Assembly (NCBI GenBank): GCA_030998225.1
Contig: JAPYXD010000714.1
Location: 806,001-870,000 of the forward strand
Source of the DNA: Diplolepis rosae
Taxonomy: Eukaryota > Arthropoda > Insecta > Hymenoptera > Diplolepididae
Reading direction: 5' to 3'
DNA: 64,000 nucleotides
Both the position numbers and the translations under genes were made by a program. Below the pieces are notes generated by a model. The model worked only from the letters and a program-made list of their open reading frames with translations. It made no database searches and was not told the origin of the DNA. Positions 22,220 to 32,353 of the stretch are shown here, in pieces. Each line of letters starts with the position of its first letter. Within the stretch, counting starts at the first letter, position 1.

Positions 22220-23744
22220 TTAAAAATAAAATAAATTTTTCAGATTACGCAGGGATCTGACCTTAAGGCTATACTAACCGATTAAATAATTATTTTATTT
22301 TAAATTTTATAAATGTTTTTAACTTCCTAATTTCTTTCAATTTTTGAAATTGTGTTCAAATGAAATAACTTTGTCGAATCAAGCAGGAGTTTGACTTTGA
22401 GGCTAGCCTAAGTAAACAAGCGACTTACATTATTTAAAATTTCATTATCTGAATTTCTCAAAGTACAAAGATTACATAGGATTTGTAATTGAGTCAGACC
22501 TGTCTAATCCCGTACTTCTGAATTTCTGAAATGTTAGCTAAACTTTAATTCAAGTTCAAAACAAAAACAAAAAATAGCATGCGACAGTATAAGTTCTTAT
22601 TAGATTTGCTGAATGTCTCCATTAATTGCGATCATTTAGCTAAAGCAAAATTGGAAGTACTTGTATTATATTGTTCATAACATCTTTTATAATTCTGTTA
22701 ACTAACAGAATATTTTTAATCGCAGAGGATTGTTCAATGATTTGTGCTTGAGTTTGGCTTGTCTCGTCTTGCAGTACTTAAATTCTATACCATTAAATAA
22801 ATTATTTTTTGTGTTTTAACAAAATATACTTTTCTGTGACTACAAGAATTTTCCAAAATTCTGCTTTTGGATAATTGAGTCCACGGGAAGAAGAACTCGC
22901 CGAGCGCTCGAAAAAGGGGAAAAGTATTGTCCACTTTCTAAAATTGAAGTAAAAAAAAGTTGTAAAAACTCAAAATAAAAAAATATAAGCTGATAGAGCT
23001 TGTCAAAATACAACTTTTATTATTCAAGTATTTTTTAGTCCAACATGATTATCACGAACAAAAATATAAAAGGTACTTTTTGAATAACCTAAAATCAATG
23101 TTTCAAAAAACATAAATTGCGATTTCTCGGTAAGTACTCCACGCAATGGATTAAATTTTACGTATTTTCATTCAGTATTCATTGCTGATGCCGAGTAGTC
23201 ATTTAAAATCAATAAATATCATCAACATTTGATAATATTCAATAACAAATCAATACCTGTCAATTCTTTGTTTTTCGCGATTCGGAGTGAAAAAGTGACG
23301 AATAAATTTTATGTTTCGAAAAATATGAAGTGACAAAGTTATTTATTTGTATTTAAAGAAGTTTTTCGAAAAATTTCAATTTATTCGTACTAAAAATAAA
23401 GAATTGAGAGGGTTGTCAATAATAAGCGCGCCATGCACGAAGCGCTAAAGTTGAATTATTCAACAGAATTCCGCGGTTTTCTTAGTTTATTTGTGAATTT
23501 GCTACTAAAAATCATGCGATTGTACATAATTTTTTCGTAAACAATTAATCGTGAAATTAAATTTGACGTTTTGTATTTTTTATACAAATTTTATTATTAT
23601 GAAAATGAAAATAATTTACAATTGTACACAATATATCTATTAAAACATCATTCTATACTAACATATTTAATTTTTTCCGCGCTTATTCCAATGAAATCGT
23701 CCTGAGGTGTTACACACAATTCATCATATACATAAGGTTTTGGA
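22220..23744. other. AT-rich sequence, no gene recognised
   Basis: Nothing supported except a short hairpin (ATTCTGTTA/TAACAGAAT) near 22,700. Confidence 0.35.
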
Positions 23745-23926
23745 GGTGGGAGCAGTGATCACAGATCGTGGGAGCTGGTGGTCCCCACCACGCTCCCATG
23801 TGGGAGCACACACAATCAAGCGCGCCGTGTCGGTGTGTCCCCACTTCCTCGCTTCGATTTCACGCTCTCGTCTGTTGAGCCAAGATCGAAAATTATGTTT
23901 CTGTCTTTATGAAAATTAGCCAAATT

Positions 23927-24940
23927 TAGACAGAATTTCAGGAAATTCTGTTACTTTTTATAGTAAATTTATAAAAAAAATTTTTTTTATTAAACTTCAG
24001 TTCCAAAGTGTTGAATATTCTGTATATTTTTCCCTGGAAATACTGACACTTGTAATAGGAATAATTTTACGTTTTGTTAACTGAAGTTCAATGCGCTTAC
24101 ATGCACCTGAAAATTCATCCACATGCAACTGAAACTCAGTTACAGTTACGCAATTTTATGATAATTTTTAAAAAATTCTGCTACAGTTTGGTAGTTTTTA
24201 AGATACATTTTTTGAAGATTCAGTTGAGCTTCATAATATTAAGAGAGCTTTTCTTTTTATATATATAAAAATTCAGTACATTTTTTCCAATTTCAAGTTC
24301 TCATTTTACGTTTTAGTGGCTTATATGCATAGACTTTTTAATGAAAAAAAAGAAATGCTTTACACAAAGGCAAAATTTTCTAATTGATGCAGTTGATAAA
24401 ATTTTTAAACCCGAAACATGTTTTAATTAATATCTTGATTTAAATCATCAAATATTTATTGACTTCAAATTTTACTGAGAATTTTCCAAGAATTTCACAT
24501 AATCTCAAAAATGTTTTTATTAGGCGAATGTTTTTTAAATATCAATAAAATTCCATAGTCAATAAATGTTTAAAATTTCAAGTTAAGGTATTGATTAGAA
24601 ATTCTGTAGCTTGGTTAGTAACCTATTTTAATCAGAAAATTCTTCATTTTCAAAAAATGTATCTTAAAAACTACCAAACTGTAACACAATTTTTATAAAA
24701 TTATCATAAAATTGCGTAACTGTAACTGAGTTTCAGTTGTATGTGGATGAATGTTCCGGTGCATGTAAATGCATTGAACTTCAGTTACCAAAACGCAAAA
24801 TTATTCCTATTACAAGTATCAGTATTTCCAGGGAAAAATATACAGAATATTCAACACTTTGGAACTGAAGTTTAATAAAAAAACTTTTTTTCGTAAATTT
24901 ACTATAAAAAGTAACAGAATTTCCTGAAATTTTGTCTAAA
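23927..24940. repeat. Inner ~300-bp inverted repeat
   Basis: 23,927-24,222 and 24,647-24,940 are reverse complements with scattered differences. Landmarks include CTATAAAAAGTAACAGAATT, TGAAACTCAGTTACAG and ACTACCAAACTGTA, each matched by its complement. The ~420-bp core between them is AT-rich. It sits asymmetrically within the hAT-like element, so it is probably an independent fold-back insertion. Confidence 0.8.
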
Positions 24941-25290
24941 TTTTGGGAGGCTGTAGTTGAATAAAACTCCACTCACATGTTCTGGGAAATTGCGGTAGAA
25001 AATTCTAACAGTGTAGAATTCGTATTAGCAATTCTAAGCTAATTATCATAAATAATCCTTTGTAATTTTATACTACATATGTACTTGCATCTATATCTTC
25101 AGTAGCATTCAGACACTAATATATAATAATATATATATAATATATATTATCCACTGTTTTAAAATTTTAGAAATAAAGATCACTGATGAGGACTCAGATT
25201 AGAGTCGAAATTGTGACTTCCTGAGTTATCATTTCTGAACCCTAAAGCCAATTATTAACAACAACATCGTATAGAATTTTTATCTACTAT
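24940..25290 (+). repeat. Dispersed repeat shared with 47.0-47.4 kb
   Basis: AATAAAACTCCACTCACATG, ATTCGTATTAGCAATTC, the AGAGTCGAAA block and TTATTAACAACAACATCGTA recur in the same order and orientation at 47,035-47,420. Each copy holds a hammerhead-like core. Confidence 0.7.
25179..25220 (+). ncRNA. Hammerhead-ribozyme-like motif, decayed copy A
   Basis: The catalytic box CTGATGA is followed by a helix II hairpin (GACTC, 6-nt loop, GAGTC) and then GAAA, the order of boxes 1 and 2 in hammerheads. The region after GAAA (TTGTGAC) departs from the copy at 63.1 kb, and helix I would be only about 3 bp. I regard it as a relic. Confidence 0.35.
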
Positions 25291-26194
25291 CACCATGTAA
25301 TTAGGAATGTAGATTTTTAACCTTAGTTTCTTATTTTTTTTAAATCAATTATTTTCCACTTAATTTTTTAATTGATATAGTTGATTCACGTACTATAACA
25401 TTTTTTAAAACTATTTCATTCGAAATAAATATTTTATATTTGTATTTTATATAAGAGAAATCGTTATTGAAACCTTTTATTCCCAGTTTTATAATGAAAT
25501 TTATATTTATTTATTTAAATTTATATATTAATATATTAATTTATTTATTTGAATGACATTTTTTTCAATGTCGCCTTATGCCAGAGAAGAAACTCTACTG
25601 TATAATTTCGAGTGTATAATTAGATATAATTTATGTATTACTTGAGTATTTTAGTATTTTATTTTTTAAACTCTAATATCATATTTTATCATTCCTTAAT
25701 ATGTAATATTCTCTACATAGTTTTCTAATTGAACTATTTGATTTGCATAGCTGAAAAATATTAAAATTGATATTTTGTTTTGATACTTTGAAAATTTATA
25801 GAATTTAAATTTCAATAGAAAATAATTTTTTGAGTTATTAAATCAACCTAAAATTCAAAATAAAATGTTTAGATATTCATTTTAGGTAAATTTTTTTAGA
25901 AATATCAAAGAAAGAAAGATAATATCTTAAATGATATATTTAGTGATTTCAAATTTGTCGTCTGCTTCGCGCCACTTTGACACGAAGTCGACAGAAACAT
26001 AATTTTCGATCTTGGCTCAACAGACGAGAGCGTGAAATCGAAGCGAGGAAGTGGGGACACACCGACACGGCGCGCTTGATTGTGTGTGCTCCCACATGGG
26101 AGCGTGGTGGGGGCCGCCAGCTCCCACGATCTGGGATCACTGGGTGGGAGAAGTCTGAACTTGAATTACTTTATTTTATTGTTACATTAGTACA

Positions 26195-26930
26195 TTAAAA
26201 GGACTACGGCGCAATTACCAAGGCGATTCAGTATCGCTCAAATCGTCCGAGAATGCAGACGTGAGTCATAATGAGTTCTGTGTACGCGAAACGTTTTGAA
26301 GCGGTCTTCTTGTGTACCCATCCAAAGGGACCACTTATGTTCTATACAGCCGCTGCTAAATACATCAAAAAGTGGAAATCGTTCGTGAAGAAGTGGGTTG
26401 AGCGTTATAAAGTCAATAAAACAGTCGACGATCTGCCTGAAAGAGGCAAATGTTTGGGGTTGCTTTTTACGGCGCTGTTTTGGGTGTTTAGAGCTCTTCA
26501 CCGAGAACTTGAATGCTCAGAAAATGCTCCAAATATATGAACGTGGTCTTCTAAGGTCTGCTACAAAGATGTTTGGAGCCGATACGGCCGATTGGATCTT
26601 ACAAGAAGATAACGACCCGAAACATCGAAGCCGTCTCTGCACCGCCTGGAAAACAGAAAATGGCATCACAACTTTGGACTGGCCATCACAATCCCCCGAT
26701 GCGAATCCAATCGAAAATGTCTGAAGTGTTTTAAAGAGGAAGCTTGCGGGAAAACGTGTGTTCACCCTGAAACAGCTCTCGCAAAAAATCATGAAGATAT
26801 GGCAAGAATTACCAACGGACAACGCTGAAAAATTAGTGGAAAGCATGCCGAAAAGGTGCCAGGCCATTCTGGACAACGATGGGGACTGGACTATCTATTA
26901 GGTAGTAGCGCTGTAGTCCTACGAGAGTAC
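26195..26930 (+). pseudogene. Tc1-like (DD34E) transposase, internally deleted
   Basis: The N-terminal frame (from 26,271) includes HPKGPLMFYTAAAKYIKKWK and KSFVKKWVERYKVNK, the Tc1 DNA-binding region, ending DDLPERGK. The frame then jumps to the catalytic C-terminus at about 26,455: LQEDNDPKHRS (second Asp) and DWPSQSPDANPIENV (Glu), followed by a stop where the family has Trp, and then an open tail to about 26,900. The first catalytic Asp is lost in the deletion. Partial inverted ends share GGACTAC(G/A)GCGC at about 26,200-26,220 and 26,905-26,925. Confidence 0.85.
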
Positions 26931-27624
26931 TTTTATTTTTAAAAAAAAAACGTCTTAAAATCTCTAATAGTTTTCGAAAAATCGAGGACTCTCTCTTGTT
27001 AAACAGACTGTAATTTCGAGAAGTTTGTTTGTAAACTACAAAATTCACATGATACGGAACATCAAGACAAATTTTCTTGAATAAACTTATTTTCAATTAC
27101 ATTTATTAATTACTTAATAATATTTTAGAACAAAAGATATTGTAAAGTCTTTTTGGTTGATTCAAGTAAATATTTGTACAGTTTGCAATTTTTAAAATTG
27201 TCTCTATGCACATATCAGTGAGTTTCTTTTTATAATGGCCTATGTCGGGCCCCAATCCCATTGAACTATTTGATATATATCTGATAAAGGTAAAACAAAT
27301 ATTAGTTTTCAATCAGAGAATATTTCCTTAGAAAAAATCAAGATAAAATTCTAGAAAATTTAAATTTTAAAAAGATACCTCTTGAATCTCCCATCAAGAG
27401 ATCGTGAGGTAGACCAAGAAAAAATTTACTTACAGGTTCAAAAAATGTTACCACCTAAAAAATGAAAAAAGGATATTTGGATTATTTGAACGGAATTCGA
27501 GCAAAAAGTAAAAGAGAAAGAAATGGCAAAAATGGTAAGCATTAGCGCGGGCTCGGTTACGACTAGGCTTGCATACATTGGTCCTTGCCCCAAAACGCGT
27601 GCCGTACCACCTAGCAACACAATA
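26931..27624. other. AT-rich spacer with a short GC-richer patch
   Basis: 27,540-27,620 is richer in GC. No gene recognised. Confidence 0.3.
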
Positions 27625-28556
27625 CACAGTGTGTCCCAAAAATAACCCAACTTTTTTTATATAGAATATAAGATACACATTATATTATCTTTGAAAGTTA
27701 TTATTTATTCATAATAGGTTCCATTAGACTCAATACAACGTTCGGAACGATCAACCACTTTATCCATAGACTTTTTAAACTCGGTTTTTGGGATGTTCTT
27801 TGGCACCTGTGTCACAGCTGATTGAATGGTTGGATCGTCATCGTAAAAAGCTCCTTTCATTGCAGTTTTTAGTTTTGGGAACAGAAAATAGTCACACGGT
27901 GATAGATCAGGCGAATACGGAGGGTAGTCCATGACACAAATCTGTTTTTTCATAAAAAATTCGTTGACTTTTTTGGTCTTGTGAGGTGGTGCATTTAATT
28001 GATGTGGGACAAAACGTGCAAAGATCTTTCTTTTACCCAAATCTTCAGTTAATATTGTGTAGATTGTACAGTAAGGTGAATTTAATTCTTCTGCCAGCAT
28101 TCTCACAGTGAAATTTGCATCGATAGCGAATATTTTACGTACTTTTTCTACTAACTCAGCACGATTTGATGCTTCTGGTCGTCCAGGTCTTGGATCATCA
28201 TTTAAATCGTCACGGCCATTTTCAAATCGTGTTAACCATGTACAAACTTGAGTACGACTCATACAATTATCACTATAAACTTTTTTCATCAATTCGTATG
28301 TCTCAGCGAGTTTTTTTTTAAGTTTAACACAACATTTTATATTTGCTCTTTGTTCCATTTTTGTTTTGTAATATTAGCACACTTTTTCTTTTATTGAAAT
28401 GGCTGTAACTTTCACATCTGTCATCCGATTTACATGAATTTAGGTGCGTTTGAAAGAGTTTGAATGTGTATTTGTAATTCTGCAAATTCTTAATAGATGG
28501 CGCTGCATGTTGTATGATTTTAATTTAATGTTCGGTTATTTTTGGGACACACTGTG
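27625..28556 (-). mobile_element. Internally deleted mariner element
   Basis: A 932-bp element with 23-bp perfect terminal inverted repeats (CACAGTGTGTCCCAAAAATA...). It is flanked by TA at 27,623-27,624 and 28,557-28,558. Full mariners are about 1.3 kb; the missing piece falls within the transposase. Confidence 0.93.
27705..28358 (-). CDS. Mariner transposase derivative lacking the catalytic core, frame intact
   Basis: A 217-codon uninterrupted frame. Residues 1-110 are the mariner DNA-binding half: a first helix-turn-helix (SRTQVCTWLTRFENG), the GRP linker region (DDPRPGRPEA) and a second (FTVRMLAEELNSPYCTIYTI). The frame runs to the conserved VPHQL and then passes directly to APPHKTKKVNEFF, which in intact relatives follows the second catalytic Asp. 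It ends with YSPDLSPCDYFLFPKLK, which holds the third Asp, and CIESNGTYYE. The deletion is in frame and removes the first and second catalytic Asp. A protein from it could bind the element's ends but not cut. The start Met begins the usual mariner N-terminus. Whether it is expressed is unknown. Confidence 0.8.
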   Translation of the reverse strand: MEQRANIKCCVKLKKKLAETYELMKKVYSDNCMSRTQVCTWLTRFENGRDDLNDDPRPGRPEASNRAELVEKVRKIFAIDANFTVRMLAEELNSPYCTIYTILTEDLGKRKIFARFVPHQLNAPPHKTKKVNEFFMKKQICVMDYPPYSPDLSPCDYFLFPKLKTAMKGAFYDDDPTIQSAVTQVPKNIPKTEFKKSMDKVVDRSERCIESNGTYYE

Positions 28557-28558
28557 TA

Positions 28559-29927
28559 TACTATTGCATATTTGGATTGCCGATATAAGTACTTATTATA
28601 ACCAAGGAAGAGGTTTTTGAAGCAATTTGTTAGAAACGTTTGGAAAACCTTCTAGAATAAAACAATTTTGTACCATAGCTTTTCACCCTCAATCAAATGT
28701 ATCCTATAATTATGTTTCAACGAAATTTGTATGCAATATAAATAATTAAATCAATTAAAAATTATATTCTTGATTAGGTAAGCACCTTAGATCAAATTTA
28801 TTCTTCTACCAAAGTTTCGAACTTGTATCGTTAGTTTAATGAAATCAACGCAATGATGTAACTTATATGTAAATAACAACCGCATTTTTCTGTGAAAACA
28901 AATAACTTCTTATTTTTGAAAATTATTCTACATCCAATGCATTTTACAAGACACTTATCCTGCACAATGATTTTTTTACTCAAATACGTCTAAATGCAAG
29001 ATATAAATGTAGAGTTATTATTTGATGAATTTCAATTCTTCATCAAGACAAAGTATCCTACATCATGGATGTAGATGCTATTGAGATAGCTTTTGTATTC
29101 TGCTCGAGTAGTTCTGACAAGTCCATAGAGTTCTAAACCAATTTCAATCCTGATTGACGTTTAGGGAAGAAGAGGGGATCTATCGCGGGAATTATTTCTG
29201 GCGCCACTAACACCACCCTCGAATGCCTTCGAGCTTATGTTGTATATTCTTCGAAGCCCTTTCGAGGGGTTGTTGTCTTAAGTTCACCCTAGTCATTGTT
29301 CTCTGAGTAAAACGAAAGCACGTCTGTCAAAATGAACAAGAGTATAACATACATTTTGAGACGATAAATGTTTTTTGGTTCTACAAATGAACTAGAGTTC
29401 TTACTTTTTCAGAACTTTGAAGGAGCAAAAGAAACTTTAGATTTTTAAAGCATCGAAGTTTTGACTGAATCGAAACACTCTGGGTCTATGAAGAAATCAA
29501 AGTTGTAAACCATAAATTATAAGTGTAAAATCGTGAATTTTGTTTTTACACTACATTGATGGCATTATTATGGTTAATTAGTTTAGAATTCTATATAATT
29601 AATATCACATGAGATATACTTTTTATCATTTGGTTCATAATGTACTAAAAAAAATTAGTGGTTTTTCTGTCATACTCAGAAAAAAATTCGTTGTACTAAA
29701 ACAAAATTTTATTAAAGCAAAACAAATATGTTAATTGCGAAGAGTCAACAAAATATTTATTTTACAGTAGAAAATTTCTTGGTTGTCTTTCTTTTTTTCT
29801 GAAGAAACTATTTTTGTTAGATGAATCACTTTGGTTTAATCAAAATTACATACTTATGAAACAGAAAAATTATTTTAACACAGAATTTGTTCTATTTAAG
29901 TTCGTTATTTTTCATGAATCAGACATA
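28559..29927. other. AT-rich sequence, no gene recognised
   Basis: One GC-richer patch at 29,150-29,290 contains the partly self-complementary words CCTTCGAGC and TTTCGAGGG. Nothing else supported. Confidence 0.3.
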
Positions 29928-30574
29928 GGGCAGAGTCGGGTGGTACCGGCCACTCAAGCTTTTTATCGATAACTCGGCTGATGGTGAGACAAATATTAGT
30001 ATACCATGTTAGGCACCTATTGGGAAAGTCCTCAAGGAAATCCTCATCCGAAAATAACACAAGGATTTCTACGAGGGAATCCATGAGAAAATTTAATATC
30101 CTTGGGGATTTCCTCGACGAATTTAAAAATCCTCGCGGATTTTCTTGTGCAATTTGACAGTGCTTGCGCATATCCTCATGAATATCCTCATGTTATTTAG
30201 GGATGAGAATTTCCTCGAGAACTTTTTCAATAGAGGTATAATAGCGAGATTTCTACAAACAACCTGCAAATAGATATATAAGAAATAAACATGTTGTAGA
30301 AGAAAACAAAGCGAATTAAATTAGGTCTGAAATTGGTTATAAAAAAATTGTATCGGGTAGCCCTGACCACCGAGCAATACCTAATATTTTGACATTTTTG
30401 AAGTAATTTATGAACGGAAAATGTATTTTTAAAGGGTAAACTACTAAATTTTATACACTGGAACATATAGAAACTTCTATCCTACAAGTAACAAAATATG
30501 AAAATGACATTACATAACATATATTTACATGAGATATATTTGTGATCTTAAGGAAACAAAACGTTACTTTTTTT

Positions 30575-30850
30575 TGAAGGAGAAGAAGAAATTTTTTGTA
30601 AAAAAAGGAACGTTTTGACTCCGCTAGGTATGAAGACCAGGCCTTTCGATTGCCGGTCGAATGCTCTGTTATCTGAGCTACGGAGGTTCCACAACTTTTC
30701 TCACAGATTCTGGTTAACGCCTATTCGGCTACGGATGTATCATGAACTATTTACCCAGCGGAGTGGAAGCGTTCTTTTTTTCACAGAAAATTTCTTCAAA
30801 AATTATATTGAAAAAATTCCATCTAGTCTTACGAGACGTTGAATTAATTC
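30575..30850. repeat. Fold-back of the 8.8-kb family, with a tRNA-like body
   Basis: The arms (about 30,575-30,632 and 30,754-30,812) are inverted copies ending in CACTCCGC/GCGGAGTG and CACAGAAAA-type words. They continue into CCATCTAGTCTTA and ACGTTGAAT, as in the elements at 8.8-9.0 kb. The centre holds a tRNA-like sequence. Confidence 0.7.
30617..30696 (-). repeat. tRNA-like sequence (not a functional tRNA gene)
   Basis: On the minus strand, CTCCG and CGGAG would close an acceptor stem. GCTC/GAGC form a D stem around an A-box-like TAGCTCAGATAACAGAGC. TTCGA/TCGAA form a 5-bp anticodon stem around the 7-nt loop CCGGCAA. The T arm is poor (TCTTCATA instead of TTCGANNC) and position 33 is C, so it is a tRNA relic or SINE-like head built into a fold-back. 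Confidence 0.55.
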
Positions 30851-31459
30851 TAAATCACAGGTAGGTAAGGTCGATATTGTAGAGTTGCGTTATCAGGCAG
30901 AGTGATACACTCTTCTAATGATCGACATAATCGACTGAAATGATTTGGAGAAATTGGTCAAATAGTTCACGTTCCTTTTTCGTCTTCTTTCTCTGATTCT
31001 TCTTCTAATGAATTGTCTTTCTTCTTGAATTCTCCTCTCTAAATTCATTATTAATTATTATTTATCACGAATCCATTCAAAATTTGTCCAGGGCTACCCG
31101 ACTTTCGCTTGTTTAAATGAAATCCATATAGGAAAATAAGTGAAATTATTTTTTTAAAAATAACACGTCACACAGTTCGAGAGTGAGTTCAGATACCTAT
31201 CCCAATTAAAACCAACCCAATATGTTTTGCGGCTTTGCAGATATTTGATTCTAGAGTTAATTCATATTTCATGACATGATTTTGTTGTTTAGGGACGAAA
31301 TATTTATAGCTGATTTCCTTCAAACTAACCAGTGATATGAGTCCATATTTTCAAAATTACGCTTCGTGACAATTATGAAAGATAAAACTGTTGATTTACT
31401 ATCTCAAAGAGTACAGTTTATTTAAAATCACGAGTAGCCAGGGTTACCTGACTCTCCTC

Positions 31460-31768
31460 TACATCTTTTTACGATCAACAAATTTTTATTTTGAATGGAG
31501 AAAATAGAATAAACAAACTTTCCTTTGAATTTTAAGAACTTTTCTCTGAGTGGTTCTCACAAATTTTTTACAGTTTTGATTATTCAAAATGAGTATTTAG
31601 TCTTTTGAAGTAACAAATTAAGTATTATAGATACCTCCAGTTGCAGAATAATTAAAGCAAATTCTGTATTGTAAATATTTTAAATCTCTTACTAGTGAAG
31701 TAGTTTCTACTAAACGTACACTACCGGTCAGTACTGTGGGACCACCTATTGTTCGATGATTGCTTAAA
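31460..31768. other. AT-rich spacer
   Basis: No gene recognised. Confidence 0.3.
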
Positions 31769-31771
31769 TTA

Positions 31772-32265
31772 CACAGGCACACAAAAAAAACCAAGTCTCT
31801 GATATTTGAACGCGACACATATGTTCCCATGTAATTTGATCCGCTGATCACGAATCCGCGGTCCAATTGACCCCATGACATCTGGGTCAAGGGCATTTGA
31901 AGGTCAAAATTGAACACACACATTTGAGTTGAAAAAAATGACTAATCTTTATGTTTTTTGGGTCGCTGAATAATAATTCGAGGTCGGTTTGACCTCAAGT
32001 AGTAAAGGTCAAGGTCATTTGAAGGTCAAACGTGTTTATTTTGGAAATAATGCATTTTTGACTGCAGATTCTGAAAGAACGGAAAATTTTACGTCCAAAA
32101 CTGTATTTTTTAATTTTTTTAATATGATCCAAAGGTCATTTCAAGGTCATTATAAGTGGTGATGTGGAGAATCAATTTAATCACTGCAAAAATACGAAAA
32201 TATGGTTCCCTTCACCTAAACTATTGCGGTAATATATTTTGGTGATCGTTGAACCAGAATACAAG
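31772..32265. repeat. Left inverted repeat arm
   Basis: Pairs with 34,650-35,136. Contains AGGTCA-type words in several spacings, including the TCAAGGTCA form known as the binding site of FTZ-F1/ERR-type nuclear receptors. Confidence 0.8.
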
Positions 32266-32353
32266 GTTCGTCTGTCTCCTCAAGGACAAGATAAGGGTCG
32301 CCCCATCAAGGTAAAAAAAGAACTGAATCTCTGCAGAACTATAAATATGAGAC

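Larger units (their letters stand above)
23745..26150. mobile_element. hAT-like non-autonomous element with 8-bp target duplication
   Basis: Terminal inverted repeats of about 153 bp (23,753-23,905 and 25,990-26,142) begin CAGTGATC. They are flanked on both sides by the perfect 8-bp direct repeat GGTGGGAG (23,745-23,752 and 26,143-26,150). The ends are GC-rich and contain the perfect hairpin GCTCCCATGTGGGAGC, in contrast to the AT-rich 2.1-kb interior. The interior has no transposase frame but carries a second inverted repeat and a hammerhead-like motif, so it looks like a host for nested elements. The identical frames seen in both arms are a by-product of the inverted repeat. Confidence 0.88.
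29928..31459. mobile_element. TA-flanked inverted-repeat element (MITE-like)
   Basis: The ends GGGCAGAGTCGGGT (29,928) and the complement of GAGGAGAGTCAGGT (ending 31,459) match at 19 of 28 positions and are flanked by TA on both sides. A related inner pair of motifs (CAGGGCTACCCGA) lies at 30,353-30,365 (minus) and 31,088-31,100 (plus). The interior has no transposase frame. It contains a fold-back with a tRNA-like hairpin set (30,575-30,850), so it has been invaded. The divergent ends suggest an old copy. Confidence 0.4.

Noticed and set aside
21706..22223. Overlapping plus-strand hydrophobic frames that look like membrane proteins
   Set aside because: Low-complexity pyrimidine tract opposite K/R/E-rich minus-strand frames of the Gypsy remnant.
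23707..26140. Matching ~65-residue frames at both ends of the hAT-like element
   Set aside because: Explained by the 153-bp inverted repeat; frames end at the arm boundary.
30617..30696. Functional tRNA gene
   Set aside because: T arm and position 33 do not fit and it is embedded in a fold-back; kept only as a tRNA-like repeat.
31618..31923. Identical frames in both transposon arms (also 34,985-35,188)
   Set aside because: By-product of the inverted repeat; the translated text contains no domain.
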